Source: Buttiauxella brennerae ATCC 51605 (GTDB taxonomy: Bacteria; Pseudomonadota; Gammaproteobacteria; Enterobacterales; Enterobacteriaceae). Taken from it: a DNA stretch of 64,000 nucleotides. Positions 1-8,250 of the stretch are shown here, in pieces. The translations under genes and the position numbers were made by a program. How positions within the stretch are numbered: position 1 is the stretch's first letter; the number at the start of each line of letters is the position of its first letter. The stretch is from assembly GCF_001654925.1 (NCBI RefSeq), contig NZ_LXER01000029.1, positions 214,508 through 278,507 on the forward strand, read 5' to 3'. Below the pieces are notes generated by a model that had not been told where the DNA came from, ran no database searches, and saw nothing but the letters and a program-made list of their open reading frames with translations.

Positions 1-442
1 GAGTCTTGAAAGCCGCAACGATACGCTGCTGCGCGTCAGCCGTTGCATCGTTGAGCAGCAACAAGGCTTTTTTGAGCATGGCGAAGAACACATGAAACCG
101 ATGGTTCTGGCTGATATCGCTCAGGTGGTCGAGATGCATGAATCGACCATTTCCCGTGTGACGACGCAAAAATATTTGCATAGCCCACGCGGAATTTTTG
201 AATTGAAGTATTTCTTCTCAAGCCATGTGAATACCGAAGGTGGAGGCGAAGCCTCTTCAACGGCGATTCGGGCATTGGTGAAGAAATTAATTGCGGCGGA
301 AAACCCTGCGAAACCACTGAGTGATAGCAAGTTAACGACTATGCTATCGGCTCAGGGGATCATGGTTGCACGCCGCACTGTTGCGAAGTACCGAGAGTCT
401 TTATCCATACCACCGTCAAACCAGCGTAAACAACTGGTGTGA
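1..442 (+). CDS. rpoN: RNA polymerase sigma-54 factor, C-terminal part
   Basis: The gene runs in from the left edge; codons start at base 2 and about 146 residues are visible. Sigma54 directs RNA polymerase to -24/-12 promoters and needs an enhancer-binding ATPase to open DNA. The visible part is the DNA-binding domain: a helix-turn-helix region followed by the RpoN box [10 protein letters not shown] near the C terminus, which contacts the -24 element. hpf follows 22 bases after the stop, as in the enterobacterial rpoN operon. The same window carries a likely target of this factor, the -24/-12 promoter before yhdW. Identity is certain; only the N-terminal two thirds is missing. Confidence 0.97.
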   Translation, partial: SLESRNDTLLRVSRCIVEQQQGFFEHGEEHMKPMVLADIAQVVEMHESTISRVTTQKYLHSPRGIFELKYFFSSHVNTEGGGEASSTAIRALVKKLIAAENPAKPLSDSKLTTMLSAQGIMVARRTVAKYRESLSIPPSNQRKQLV

Positions 443-464
443 CTTAACCGATAAGGAAGACACT

Positions 465-752
465 ATGCAGCTCAACATTACAGGACAAAACGTCGAAATC
501 ACTGACGCACTGCGCGATTTTGTGAGTACGAAGTTTGCCAAACTGGAGCAGTACTTCGATAGAATTAACCAGGTCTACATTGTGTTAAAGGTGGAAAAGG
601 TCACGCACATTGCTGACGCAACGCTCCATGTAAATGGGGGTGAAATACATGCCAGCTCAGATGGGCAGGATATGTATGCGGCAATTGATGGTTTGATTGA
701 TAAACTGGCACGCCAGTTAACCAAACATAAAGATAAACTAAAACAACACTAA
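465..752 (+). CDS. hpf: Ribosome hibernation promoting factor
   Basis: This is a 95-residue short-type HPF, the same length as E. coli HPF (YhbH). In stationary phase it binds the 30S decoding region and, with RMF, turns 70S ribosomes into inactive 100S dimers. The start at 465 is chosen over an in-frame ATG at 366 because it gives MQLNITGQNVEIT, the family N terminus, and has an AAGGAA ribosome binding site just upstream. The fold elements are typical, with a basic helix rich in Lys and His at the C terminus. It sits between rpoN and ptsN in the usual operon. Confidence 0.96.
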   Translation: MQLNITGQNVEITDALRDFVSTKFAKLEQYFDRINQVYIVLKVEKVTHIADATLHVNGGEIHASSDGQDMYAAIDGLIDKLARQLTKHKDKLKQH

Positions 753-786
753 TAATCCGGGCAACTGTTTCAGCATATAGCCATTA

Positions 787-835
787 GTTTTCGAGTTGCA
801 GGCGTGTGGCTGTAACTAAAAAGATGATGGGTATA
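787..835. repeat. Possible internally deleted ERIC remnant
   Basis: Between hpf and ptsN the sequence starts with TTTTCGAGTTGCAGG and ends with AAAGATGATGGGTATA. These resemble the left part and the right end of the enterobacterial ERIC repeat, while the roughly 70-base middle is missing. Internally deleted ERIC copies are known. The assignment rests on short matches recalled by eye and could be chance. Confidence 0.35.
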
Positions 836-836
836 G

Positions 837-865
837 ACGGCTCGTTACCAGGAGTAACGGGCCGT
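837..865 (+). other. Strong stem-loop upstream of ptsN
   Basis: A 12-base-pair stem (837-848 with 854-865, one G-U pair) closes a 5-base loop. No T-run follows, so it is not a typical terminator. It lies 29 bases before the ptsN start and could act on mRNA stability or processing between hpf and ptsN. Confidence 0.6.
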
Positions 866-893
866 TAGCATAACAGGGGGCTTAGGTGAACTT

Positions 894-1385
894 ATGATGA
901 ACAACGATTCTGCTCTACAACTTAGTCATGTCCTGAACAAGGAATGTACGCGTACCAATGTACATTGCCAAAGTAAAAAACGTGCGCTGGAAATCATCAG
1001 TGAGCTGGCGGCGAAGCAACTCGGCCTGCCACCACAAGTGGTCTTTGAAGCTGTGCTGACGCGTGAACGCATGGGCAGTACCGGCATCGGTAATGGTATC
1101 GCCATTCCCCATGGGAAACTGGAAGAAGATACCACCCGCGCTGTTGGGGTGTTTATTAAACTCGAAACGCCTATCGCCTTCGACGCTATTGATAATCAAC
1201 CCGTAGATTTGATGTTTGCGCTGCTGGTACCAGCAGATCAAACAAAAACGCATTTACATACTTTGTCCCTGGTGGCTAAACGCCTGGCAGACAAAACAAT
1301 TTGTCGACGCCTGCGTTCAGCACAGAGCGATGAAGAGCTTTATCAGATCATTACCGAAACAGAACAAGGTAGTGAAAATGAATAA
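894..1385 (+). CDS. ptsN: Nitrogen-regulatory PTS enzyme IIA (EIIA-Ntr)
   Basis: The 163-residue protein has the length of E. coli PtsN. It accepts phosphate from NPr and, when unphosphorylated, regulates potassium uptake (TrkA, KdpD) and other targets; it does not transport sugar. The phosphorylated residue is His73 in the IPHGK motif. A second ATG lies one codon downstream (897), so the exact start is ambiguous by one residue. Its phosphate donor, ptsO, lies two genes downstream with rapZ between, the standard arrangement. Confidence 0.97.
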   Translation: MMNNDSALQLSHVLNKECTRTNVHCQSKKRALEIISELAAKQLGLPPQVVFEAVLTRERMGSTGIGNGIAIPHGKLEEDTTRAVGVFIKLETPIAFDAIDNQPVDLMFALLVPADQTKTHLHTLSLVAKRLADKTICRRLRSAQSDEELYQIITETEQGSENE

Positions 1386-1438
1386 TCTGGCTGCGGTTAT
1401 CTTGATGCCACAGCAAGAGAAGTTGGGGGAGTGATAAA

Positions 1439-2293
1439 ATGGTGCTGATGATTGTCAGCGGCCGCTCTGGTTCAGGGAAGTCTGTAGCCTTGCGTGCACT
1501 AGAAGATATGGGATTCTACTGCGTAGATAACCTACCAGTGGTGCTGTTGCCTGATCTTGCCAAAACTCTCGCAGAGCGAAAAATTTCTGCGGCAGTCAGC
1601 ATCGATGTGCGTAACATGCCGGAAAACCCGGAAATTTTTGAACAGGCGATGACCAATCTGCCTGATTCATTCTCGCCGCAATTATTGTTCCTCGATGCCG
1701 ATCGCAACACGCTGATTCGTCGTTATAGCGACACGCGTCGTTTGCATCCGCTTTCCAGCAAAAATCTGTCGCTGGAAAGTGCAATTGATGAAGAAAGTGA
1801 CCTGCTGGAGCCACTGAAATCCAGAGCTGACTTGATCATCGACACCTCTGAAATGTCGGTACATGAACTCGCGGAAATGCTGCGTACGCGCCTGCTTGGT
1901 AAACGCGAGCGCGAACTGACGATGGTGTTCGAATCCTTCGGCTTTAAACACGGTATCCCGATCGATGCGGACTACGTGTTTGACGTGCGCTTCTTGCCAA
2001 ACCCGCACTGGGATCCAAAACTGCGTCCTATGACCGGTCTTGACAGGCCTGTTGCGGCGTTCCTCGACCGTCACACCGAAGTGCATAACTTTATCTACCA
2101 GACGCGCAGCTATCTTGAGCTATGGTTACCTATGCTGGAAACTAATAACCGCAGCTATCTGACTGTGGCGATTGGCTGTACTGGCGGTAAACACCGTTCG
2201 GTATATATTGCTGAGCAACTGGCAGACTACTTCCGCTCACGCGGTAAAAACGTGCAATCCCGTCACCGTACGCTGGAAAAACGCAAAACATGA
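1439..2293 (+). CDS. rapZ: RNase adapter protein RapZ
   Basis: RapZ (284 residues, formerly YvcJ/YhbJ) binds the sRNAs GlmZ and GlmY and presents GlmZ to RNase E, thereby tuning glucosamine-6-phosphate synthase. The N-terminal domain has a Walker A loop GRSGSGKS at residues 8-15. The C-terminal domain has the [14 protein letters not shown] segment and ends in the basic tail LEKRKT, which in E. coli contributes to RNA binding. Its last codons overlap the ptsO start by 4 bases (ATGA), which suggests translational coupling. Confidence 0.97.
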   Translation: MVLMIVSGRSGSGKSVALRALEDMGFYCVDNLPVVLLPDLAKTLAERKISAAVSIDVRNMPENPEIFEQAMTNLPDSFSPQLLFLDADRNTLIRRYSDTRRLHPLSSKNLSLESAIDEESDLLEPLKSRADLIIDTSEMSVHELAEMLRTRLLGKRERELTMVFESFGFKHGIPIDADYVFDVRFLPNPHWDPKLRPMTGLDRPVAAFLDRHTEVHNFIYQTRSYLELWLPMLETNNRSYLTVAIGCTGGKHRSVYIAEQLADYFRSRGKNVQSRHRTLEKRKT

Positions 2294-2562
2294 CCGTAAA
2301 ACAGACCGTTGAGATAACCAACAAGCTGGGCATGCACGCACGCCCGGCGATGAAACTGTTCGAACTGGTGCAAAGCTTTGATGCCGAAGTGATGCTGCGT
2401 AATGAAGCAGGTACGGAGGCTGAAGCTAACAGCGTGATTGCCCTGCTGATGTTAGATTCAGCCAAGGGTGGTCATATTGAAATTGAAGTCACCGGGCCGG
2501 AAGAAGAACAAGCATTGAATGCCGTTATCGCGCTGTTTAATTCCGGGTTTGATGAAGACTAA
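2290..2562 (+). CDS. ptsO: Phosphocarrier protein NPr
   Basis: NPr is the HPr-like carrier of the nitrogen PTS, passing phosphate from EI-Ntr (PtsP) to EIIA-Ntr. The protein has 90 residues, with the phosphorylated His16 in MHARPAMKL and the conserved helix NSVIALLML. The start overlaps the rapZ stop by 4 bases. It converges on mtgA with a single base between the two stop codons, and no separate terminator hairpin was seen there. Confidence 0.96.
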   Translation: MTVKQTVEITNKLGMHARPAMKLFELVQSFDAEVMLRNEAGTEAEANSVIALLMLDSAKGGHIEIEVTGPEEEQALNAVIALFNSGFDED

Positions 2563-2563
2563 C

Positions 2564-3292
2564 TCACTTCAATTCATTCTGCGCCAGGAACGATTCGCCA
2601 CCTAGCTGGCGCATCTGGCGCAAAATCCATTGCTGCCGCTGCCGTACATAGCCTGAAGGCGCATTCGCTTTAAAGCGAATAGGATTGGGTAATACTGCGG
2701 CGAGCAATGCAGCTTCCGATGCTGTCAGACGACTTGCAGGTTTATGGAAATAGCGCTGTGACGCTGCTTCCACGCCAAAAATCCCTTCGCCAAATTCCGC
2801 AATATTCAGGTAAACCGTCAAAATGCGGCGCTTAGTCCAGACCACTTCCATGCCGAGTGTTAACCCAGCCTCAAGACCTTTTCGCACGTAGCTACGACCA
2901 TCCCACAGGAACAGATTTTTAGCTGTCTGTTGAGAAAGTGTCGAGGCACCACGAACGCGGTTTTCATTGCGTTCATTGTGAGCCACAGCCTTTTCGATAG
3001 CCGCAACATCAAAGCCCCAGTGGTCAGGGAATTTCTGATCTTCTGCTGCAATAACCGCAAGCCCCATCCACGGTGAGATTTCATCCATGCTGACCCAATC
3101 AGAATGTGCCACATAGCCAAAATCACCTGAGAACCAGGCACTGAATTGCCGTTCTACCATCACTGCCGAAAATGGCACCGGTAAAAAACTAAACAGAATA
3201 ATTCCCGCCAGCCAGATCCCTGCCAGCGCCAGAACGCCGCGTAACAACCAGCGCTTGAGAAGAGGCCAAAGCGCAAAACGCCCTTTCCTCAT
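2564..3292 (-). CDS. mtgA: Monofunctional peptidoglycan glycosyltransferase
   Basis: MtgA polymerises lipid II into glycan strands without a transpeptidase domain. At 242 residues it matches E. coli MtgA. One N-terminal membrane anchor spans about residues 12-37, followed by a GT51 domain. Motifs are [14 protein letters not shown] (catalytic Glu84), [17 protein letters not shown] and [17 protein letters not shown]. The start codon overlaps the elbB stop by 4 bases, so elbB and mtgA form a coupled pair. Confidence 0.96.
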   Translation of the reverse strand: MRKGRFALWPLLKRWLLRGVLALAGIWLAGIILFSFLPVPFSAVMVERQFSAWFSGDFGYVAHSDWVSMDEISPWMGLAVIAAEDQKFPDHWGFDVAAIEKAVAHNERNENRVRGASTLSQQTAKNLFLWDGRSYVRKGLEAGLTLGMEVVWTKRRILTVYLNIAEFGEGIFGVEAASQRYFHKPASRLTASEAALLAAVLPNPIRFKANAPSGYVRQRQQWILRQMRQLGGESFLAQNELK

Positions 3293-3942
3293 GCCGTTAG
3301 ATCCAGAACGCGAGCCACCAGCTTCTCGATACCCATCGCGGCCTCATCAATGCGCGTCGCCAGCATATAAGCAGGCGTCGTCACGACTTTATGCTCTTCA
3401 TCAACCACGATGTCATCGACCGGGCAAGGGACGTGTTCAGCCCCCATCTCTTCGACTATTTCTGCGGTATCAATATCGGTACCAATGGTTAAACGTACCG
3501 GGACGTCGAGGATTTTTGGCAGCATTACAGGCGCGATGCACATAAAACCGAGCGGTTTTCCCTGAGCATGGCAGTCTCGAACCAGGCGGCGAAAATCAGC
3601 ATCAACCTGGCATTCAATGCCCTGGCTGGCAAAATCGCACAAATTCTTAGCGGCACCAAAACCGCCCGGAACAATCAGCGCATCCAGTTCACTGGCATCG
3701 GCCTGAGCTAATGGAGTGATCGCACCGCGAGTGATTCGCGCCGCTTCTGCGAGCACATTACGATGCTCGTTAACCTTATTATTAGTCAGGTGATTAATAA
3801 CGTCTGCTTGAGGTTTATCAGGTGCAAAACAAACGGCTTCAGCGCCAGAACGAGCGATTGCCAGCAGGGTAATAACAGCTTCATGAATCTCACTACCGTC
3901 GTAAACCCCACAACCACTGAGCACCACACCAATCTTCTTCAT
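3289..3942 (-). CDS. elbB: DJ-1/PfpI-family glyoxalase-like protein
   Basis: ElbB (YhbL, 217 residues) belongs to the DJ-1/PfpI glutamine-amidotransferase-like superfamily. Members have glyoxalase III type activity or act as redox-sensitive chaperones; the E. coli protein is reported to have low glyoxalase activity. The nucleophile-elbow cysteine is Cys135 in GFMCIAP, and [15 protein letters not shown] is the other conserved segment. Translation begins at ATG 3942, giving [16 protein letters not shown]. It is upstream of, and overlaps, mtgA. Confidence 0.93.
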   Translation of the reverse strand: MKKIGVVLSGCGVYDGSEIHEAVITLLAIARSGAEAVCFAPDKPQADVINHLTNNKVNEHRNVLAEAARITRGAITPLAQADASELDALIVPGGFGAAKNLCDFASQGIECQVDADFRRLVRDCHAQGKPLGFMCIAPVMLPKILDVPVRLTIGTDIDTAEIVEEMGAEHVPCPVDDIVVDEEHKVVTTPAYMLATRIDEAAMGIEKLVARVLDLTA

Positions 3943-4062
3943 TCAGCCATTCCTTTTCATCATGCAATTTTTTATCATCAGTTATGATAATTAGATCGCT
4001 ATGGTTCACACATTTTACTGATTCACGTAACAATCTATTTAAGATTTGCTATCTTAATGCCT

Positions 4063-4187
4063 GAGCAGCACACAAGATTATCGGCTGTGCCATTTAGATA
4101 AATACTTATAACTCAACGGCGCAGCCTACTTTTTCCCTGGTGTTGGCGCAGAATTCGCGCACCCCGGTTTATCCGGGGTCATTTTTT
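4063..4187 (+). ncRNA. arcZ: Hfq-dependent small RNA ArcZ (SraH/RyhA)
   Basis: ArcZ is a trans-acting sRNA that activates rpoS translation and represses several motility and metabolic mRNAs; ArcA represses it under low oxygen. It lies opposite the 3' end of arcB, as in E. coli. Conserved blocks visible are GCTGTGCC near 4084, GGCGCAGCC near 4118, CCCTGGTGTTGGCGCAG and TTCGCGCACCCCGG, ending in a terminator with T6. A -10 like box TATCTT lies at 4050-4055, which places the 5' end near 4063 within a few bases. The 5' part differs from E. coli more than the 3' part, as expected for the processed, targeting half. Confidence 0.9.
4161..4187 (+). terminator. Rho-independent terminator of arcZ
   Basis: A 7-base-pair stem (4161-4167 with 4173-4179) closes a 5-base loop, followed by TCA and six Ts. 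The T-run is on the plus strand, so this ends ArcZ rather than arcB. It overlaps the last codons of arcB, which run the other way. Confidence 0.9.
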
Positions 4188-6527
4188 GGGAGCGTTCGCC
4201 ACCCAGACCTTCAGAACATCAACATCGTGTTGCCACTCTTGCTTCAACTCTTCAATCCACTCACCGACATTTTCTGACCAGGCTGGTAAGTCCGGAGACT
4301 GAATTTGTTGAGCTATTTGCTGCAAGTGACGCAACCCAATGGAACCCGCCGCACCTTTAATTTTATGGCCTTCTTCCACCACGCCTTTTTGGTCGCGAGC
4401 CGTCATATTGGAGTCCAGCACACTCAGGTAACCCGGCATCATTTTTTCAAACATCGCCAGCCCATCAGTAATCAGTTTTGGCCCTACTAAGTCCATGTAT
4501 TGCTCAAGCATCGGGATATCGAGCAATGCTTGTTGCTTTTCGCTATTAACTTGAGGCATTTGAGACTCCTTTTCAGACTCTGACTGTTGGTTGTCCCAGA
4601 ATTTTTGGATCATCGCCATCAACGCCGGAACTGCGAGTGGTTTGCTTAGCACATCATCCATGCCAGCATCCAGGTACTCTTTTTTATCTTTCAATACGTT
4701 AGCCGTCAAGGCTACCAGCGGCGGTAACTCGTCACGCGTGTAACGTGTGGTTAGCTGCCGGGAAATATCCAGCCCGGTCATGTCCGGTAACTGGATATCC
4801 AGCAGCACCAGGTCATATTCCCCTGGGGTGAATTTTTCCAGCGCCTCTTTGCCGGTCATCGCAACATCCACGCTGTTGCCCAATTTCTCAAGCACCGAAC
4901 GCGCAACAATGACGTTGAGTTCAATATCTTCCACCAGCAGAACGTGTAAAGCAGGCAGCGGCATTTCATCATCGTCGAGAGTATCTTCGACTTCATCCGC
5001 AACGCGTGGAGCCTGAATGGTCAGGGTAAACAGCGAGCCTTCACCCGGTTTGCTGCTGACGGTAATATCACCGCCCATACTCTTGGCCAGGCGACGCGAC
5101 ACTGCCAAACCGATTCCTGTACCCGTTGCCGGTTTACCACCGTGGCTGTCTTTCACCTGATAGTACATAGCAAAAATCTTGTCTTGCTCATCCTGCGGAA
5201 TGCCAATACCGGAATCCTGCACTTCGAAGCGAAGCGTATTTTCTTCTTCATACTGCACACGCACAGCGACTAACCCGCCTTTCGGGGTGAACTTCACGGC
5301 GTTGCTGATAAGGTTCCACAAGATCTGGCGCAAACGCGTTCCGTCCGTCACGACTTTGTGCGGCAACGGTAGCGTCGGGTTCATTTCAAGCTTCAGCCCT
5401 TTTTGCTGCGCCTGTAAACCGGAGAGGTTTTCCAGATCAGCCAGGAAACTGGTGAAATCAATCGGCTGGTTATCAAGCTGAACTTTACGGCGCTCAAGCT
5501 TATCCATATCAATGATATCGTTGAAAATATTACCAAGCGTAATCGCTGAAACGTGAATGGTTTTCAGGTAGTTTGTTTGTTCCGGGTTAAGCTCAGTATC
5601 CAGCAAGATACGGCTCAAACCGACAATGCCATTGAGCGGTGTACGCAGCTCGTGGCTGATTGTAGAAATGAAGGTGGTCTTGTCACGGCTGGCACGCTCA
5701 AGCGCATCCTGGTAGCGTTTACGCTCGGTTATATCGCGACCAAAGCCCATTAACCCGTGGCGTTTACCCACGCGGTCGTAATAAGGCACTTTACGAATTT
5801 CAAAACAGGCTTTGCGCCCATCCGGGTAATCCAGCCATTGTTCGTAGGTGAGAGAAACATTGTGGCGGAAGACTTTTTCGTCGGTTTCGATAACCTTCTG
5901 CGCCGCTTCTGGCGAATAGACATCTTCCGGTTTCAGGCTGATCAGCTGTTTTTCGCTTTTGCCCGTCAACAGCTCCATCGCACGGTTACAACCCGAAAAC
6001 TCTTTGTCCTCATTGCGATAGAAAACCAGGTCCGGGGAAGCATCAAGGAAAGAGCGTAAGAATGACGACTGCTGCTCAAGCTGGAGTTGCGTCTCTTCAC
6101 GCTCCTGCATCTCAACTTTCAACTGCTCGAGCATGGTATGGCGTTCATCTTCAGCTTTAACGCGGTCGGCAATTTCCTGGTTCAACTGTGCAATGTTGTC
6201 TTTGAGCTGCACATTGAGTTTTAGATCGCGTTCGCGCATCTCTTCAAGTTTCTGCACCAGCTTTGAAAGCCGCTGGCGCGACTCTTCGAGCTGCTCAACC
6301 ACCACGGAAAGGAAATAGACGGCCCAGGGCGTAATTAACAGGCCAAAGAAGATAGAACGGACGACATCAATACTTTCAACCTGGCCACGTAACAGCATGG
6401 TCACGGCCATTTGCACCACAATAGCCAGCACCACAAGGGCAGAGGCCAGCAACAACGAGAAGCGCACTAATCCGAGCTTCACCATCAAATCAACGTAATA
6501 TTGTGCCAGTAACCGGATTTGCTTCAT
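4179..6527 (-). CDS. arcB: Aerobic respiration control tripartite sensor kinase
   Basis: ArcB senses the quinone redox state and phosphorylates ArcA. It has 782 residues, four more than I recall for E. coli. Two membrane segments span about 22-47 and 57-77. They are followed by a coiled-coil linker, a PAS domain (about 155-270), a kinase core with His292 in STISHELRTP and ATP-lid motifs DSGIGIP and GTGIGLAVS, a receiver with Asp577 in LVLLDIQLPD, and an HPt domain with His721 in EEGHKIKGAAGSIG. The two redox-active cysteines known in E. coli, Cys180 and Cys241, are both present. It is monocistronic and its 3' end is overlapped by the arcZ terminator on the other strand. Confidence 0.97.
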   Translation of the reverse strand: MKQIRLLAQYYVDLMVKLGLVRFSLLLASALVVLAIVVQMAVTMLLRGQVESIDVVRSIFFGLLITPWAVYFLSVVVEQLEESRQRLSKLVQKLEEMRERDLKLNVQLKDNIAQLNQEIADRVKAEDERHTMLEQLKVEMQEREETQLQLEQQSSFLRSFLDASPDLVFYRNEDKEFSGCNRAMELLTGKSEKQLISLKPEDVYSPEAAQKVIETDEKVFRHNVSLTYEQWLDYPDGRKACFEIRKVPYYDRVGKRHGLMGFGRDITERKRYQDALERASRDKTTFISTISHELRTPLNGIVGLSRILLDTELNPEQTNYLKTIHVSAITLGNIFNDIIDMDKLERRKVQLDNQPIDFTSFLADLENLSGLQAQQKGLKLEMNPTLPLPHKVVTDGTRLRQILWNLISNAVKFTPKGGLVAVRVQYEEENTLRFEVQDSGIGIPQDEQDKIFAMYYQVKDSHGGKPATGTGIGLAVSRRLAKSMGGDITVSSKPGEGSLFTLTIQAPRVADEVEDTLDDDEMPLPALHVLLVEDIELNVIVARSVLEKLGNSVDVAMTGKEALEKFTPGEYDLVLLDIQLPDMTGLDISRQLTTRYTRDELPPLVALTANVLKDKKEYLDAGMDDVLSKPLAVPALMAMIQKFWDNQQSESEKESQMPQVNSEKQQALLDIPMLEQYMDLVGPKLITDGLAMFEKMMPGYLSVLDSNMTARDQKGVVEEGHKIKGAAGSIGLRHLQQIAQQIQSPDLPAWSENVGEWIEELKQEWQHDVDVLKVWVANAPKK

Positions 6528-6588
6528 GGAACGTTTCCCTCGCTTACAATCTGCTAAATATACCGCAAAAAGATCACACGCTCAGGAA

Positions 6589-7521
6589 TTACAACAGAAT
6601 TGTCGGGTTCCACGGGGTACCGAGTGCCGAACCTTGCGTACCGTGCTCATTCAGATAGCTGTCAATCGCCCCCATTCCACTCCAGCGGTTCTCACACCAC
6701 AGCGGTGCCAGCAACGTGGGCCGTCGGGCATTCGCCGAAATGCGATGGAACACAACATCAAGCGGAGTATGGCGAATCATCTCCCCTGCGATGGCCGCAT
6801 ACTCTTCTAATTCAATAGCCTGTAACCGCCCTACCTGCCAGCTTTTGGCCATCGTGCTGCCGTCAACAATGTGTAATGGATGAAGTTTGATGCCATCAAC
6901 ACCGGTCTCAACCACTTTTTCCAGCGTTTCCATACAGTGATCGTGTTTTTCACCCGGCAAGCCGACAATCAAATGGCTGCACACTTTTAAACCCCGATCC
7001 CGGGCGCGGCGCGTGGTTTCCTGGTAGCAGGCAAAATCATGCCCACGATTAATACGATGTAGCGTTTTATCATGTGCCGTCTGCAAGCCCAGCTCTAACC
7101 AGACCTCATAGCCTTTCTCATGGTATTCGCTTAACAAATCCAGCACGCTGTCCGGTACACAATCCGGGCGTGTGCCAACGCATAGCCCAACAATAGATGC
7201 CTTACTGACGGCTTGTTGGTACATCGAACGCAGCACCTGTACTTCCGCCCACGTACTGGTGTACGCCTGAAAATATGCAAGATAGTGTTGTGCACGGTTC
7301 ACCAACTGCGACTGGCGCTCCAGTTGATCAGCGATAGTGTGGTTTTGTTGGGTTTCATCGGCAAAAGAGGCCACATTGCAAAAAGTACAGCCACCACGCC
7401 CAATAGTGCCGTCGCGGTTTGGGCAACTGAAACCGCCGTGTAGCGTGAGTTTATGGACCTTATGGCCGTAACGACGCTGAAGATCCCCACCAAACATATT
7501 GACTAATTTTTGTAACTGCAT
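6589..7521 (-). CDS. yhcC: Radical SAM protein YhcC
   Basis: This 310-residue radical SAM enzyme belongs to the TIGR01212 (YhcC) family, whose reaction is not established. The cluster-binding cysteines are Cys33, Cys45 and Cys48 (spacing 11 and 2) within FSCPNRDGTIGRGGCTFC. The widened spacing is characteristic of this family and unlike the usual CxxxCxxC. It is transcribed away from gltB; its promoter must lie in the shared 680-base intergenic region, close to the ARG boxes found there. Confidence 0.93.
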   Translation of the reverse strand: MQLQKLVNMFGGDLQRRYGHKVHKLTLHGGFSCPNRDGTIGRGGCTFCNVASFADETQQNHTIADQLERQSQLVNRAQHYLAYFQAYTSTWAEVQVLRSMYQQAVSKASIVGLCVGTRPDCVPDSVLDLLSEYHEKGYEVWLELGLQTAHDKTLHRINRGHDFACYQETTRRARDRGLKVCSHLIVGLPGEKHDHCMETLEKVVETGVDGIKLHPLHIVDGSTMAKSWQVGRLQAIELEEYAAIAGEMIRHTPLDVVFHRISANARRPTLLAPLWCENRWSGMGAIDSYLNEHGTQGSALGTPWNPTILL

Positions 7522-7616
7522 AATCTGATGGGCCGCCCTGTAAAAGGGACGTAGCCTGCCATTTTCTGTCCAATTTAGCGATGACCTGGATCAATCGCTT
7601 TGGCGCAGCTTTATCT

Positions 7617-7655
7617 ATTGCATAATAATGCAAAATTAGTGCAATTTTACGCACA
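7617..7655. promoter_or_regulatory. Tandem ARG boxes (ArgR operator) upstream of gltB
   Basis: Box 1 (7617-7634) has TGCAT-AATA-ATGCA, a symmetric variant of the TGAAT-N4-ATTCA core. Box 2 (7638-7655) has TGCAA-TTTT-ACGCA. The two 18-base boxes are 3 bases apart, the normal spacing for an ArgR hexamer site. ArgR is known to act on gltBDF in E. coli. The boxes are about 550 bases before gltB and about 100 bases before yhcC. Confidence 0.75.
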
Positions 7656-7813
7656 CAAAAGATGATTACTTTTCCTTATATTGACCCTCTATTTTTAAAG
7701 AATATGTGCCCTTGTGAAAAACAGTGGCATACAACACGCCAGACCTCATTGATAGCACAAGATCCTGCCAACTTAAGCATTGCCAGCACGGTCTGGAATT
7801 TTGCAGCCCGCCA

Positions 7814-7835
7814 GATAGTGAGAGAGATCACAATA
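7814..7835. promoter_or_regulatory. CRP-like binding site upstream of gltB
   Basis: AGTGA-GAGAGA-TCACA at 7817-7832 matches nine of ten bases of the CRP half-sites TGTGA-N6-TCACA. It lies between the ARG boxes and the AT-rich putative promoter. CRP has been linked to gltB control in E. coli. Confidence 0.6.
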
Positions 7836-8115
7836 CCCAGGCGATCCTCCTGCCGCTTAAATACGACAAAAATGATAATAAAATGTTTACATTCATGATG
7901 TTAAATAGAATTTAGTACATAATCGTATAAATAAGAATGCCATTTGACCTGTGTGCGCTTTCCCGATAACTTGGAAATCCGCTGGAAGCTTTCTGGGTGG
8001 GTTCTGTGCCCACCATATTTATGCAGTAATTAAGATTCCCTCTAAAGCAAGTCCTCAATACTTGTGCAACCGGATGCGTTAGACATAAAGAGGGCGACAC
8101 GCGAGGTGAGCGTAG

Positions 8116-8250
8116 ATGCGCAAACCCCGTCGCCATGCCCTTGCTGCGTCTGGACGCAATCGGTATCGGGAATCACGTAGAGCCTGGGGAGGTTCACTGA
8201 TATGTTGTACGATAAATCCCTTGAGAAGGATAACTGTGGTTTCGGCCTGA
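8116..8250 (+). CDS. Candidate gltB leader peptide overlapping gltB out of frame
   Basis: An ATG at 8116 with a strong AGGTGA ribosome binding site 6 bases upstream opens a 44-codon frame rich in arginine (MRKPRRHAL at its start). It ends at TGA 8248-8250, 49 bases inside gltB and in a different frame. E. coli gltB was once annotated with an in-frame extension starting [10 protein letters not shown], so the nucleotide segment is conserved while the frame relation to gltB is not. Its start lies in the loop of a possible stem, GGCGAC (8093-8098) with GTCGCC (8129-8134). It may be a regulatory leader ORF; expression is unproven. Confidence 0.35.
   Translation: MRKPRRHALAASGRNRYRESRRAWGGSLICCTINPLRRITVVSA

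Larger units (their letters stand above)
7522..8201. other. yhcC-gltB divergent control region
   Basis: This 680-base stretch has no convincing ordinary gene. It holds tandem ARG boxes (7617-7655), a CRP-like site (7814-7835), an AT-rich stretch from about 7855 to 7945 that probably contains the gltB promoter, a hairpin at 7996-8014 (GGTGGG with CCCACC), and the start of a short leader ORF at 8116. In E. coli the gltBDF promoter is controlled by Lrp, IHF, CRP and ArgR over a comparably long upstream region; I could not place Lrp or IHF sites with confidence. Confidence 0.75.

Noticed and set aside
4161..4187. Hairpin considered as the arcB terminator
   Set aside because: The T-run is on the plus strand, so it terminates ArcZ; on the arcB strand no T-run follows.
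7662..7898. 78-codon frame in the yhcC-gltB gap
   Set aside because: It is AT-rich, lacks a good ribosome binding site, overlaps the CRP-like site and shows no protein-like composition.
8068..8085. Possible REP element (CCGGATGCG) near gltB
   Set aside because: Only a short match without the paired arm of a REP palindrome.
8119..8201. E. coli style N-terminal extension of GltB
   Set aside because: The upstream MRKPRRHAL frame is not in frame with gltB here; the start at 8202 gives the known propeptide.
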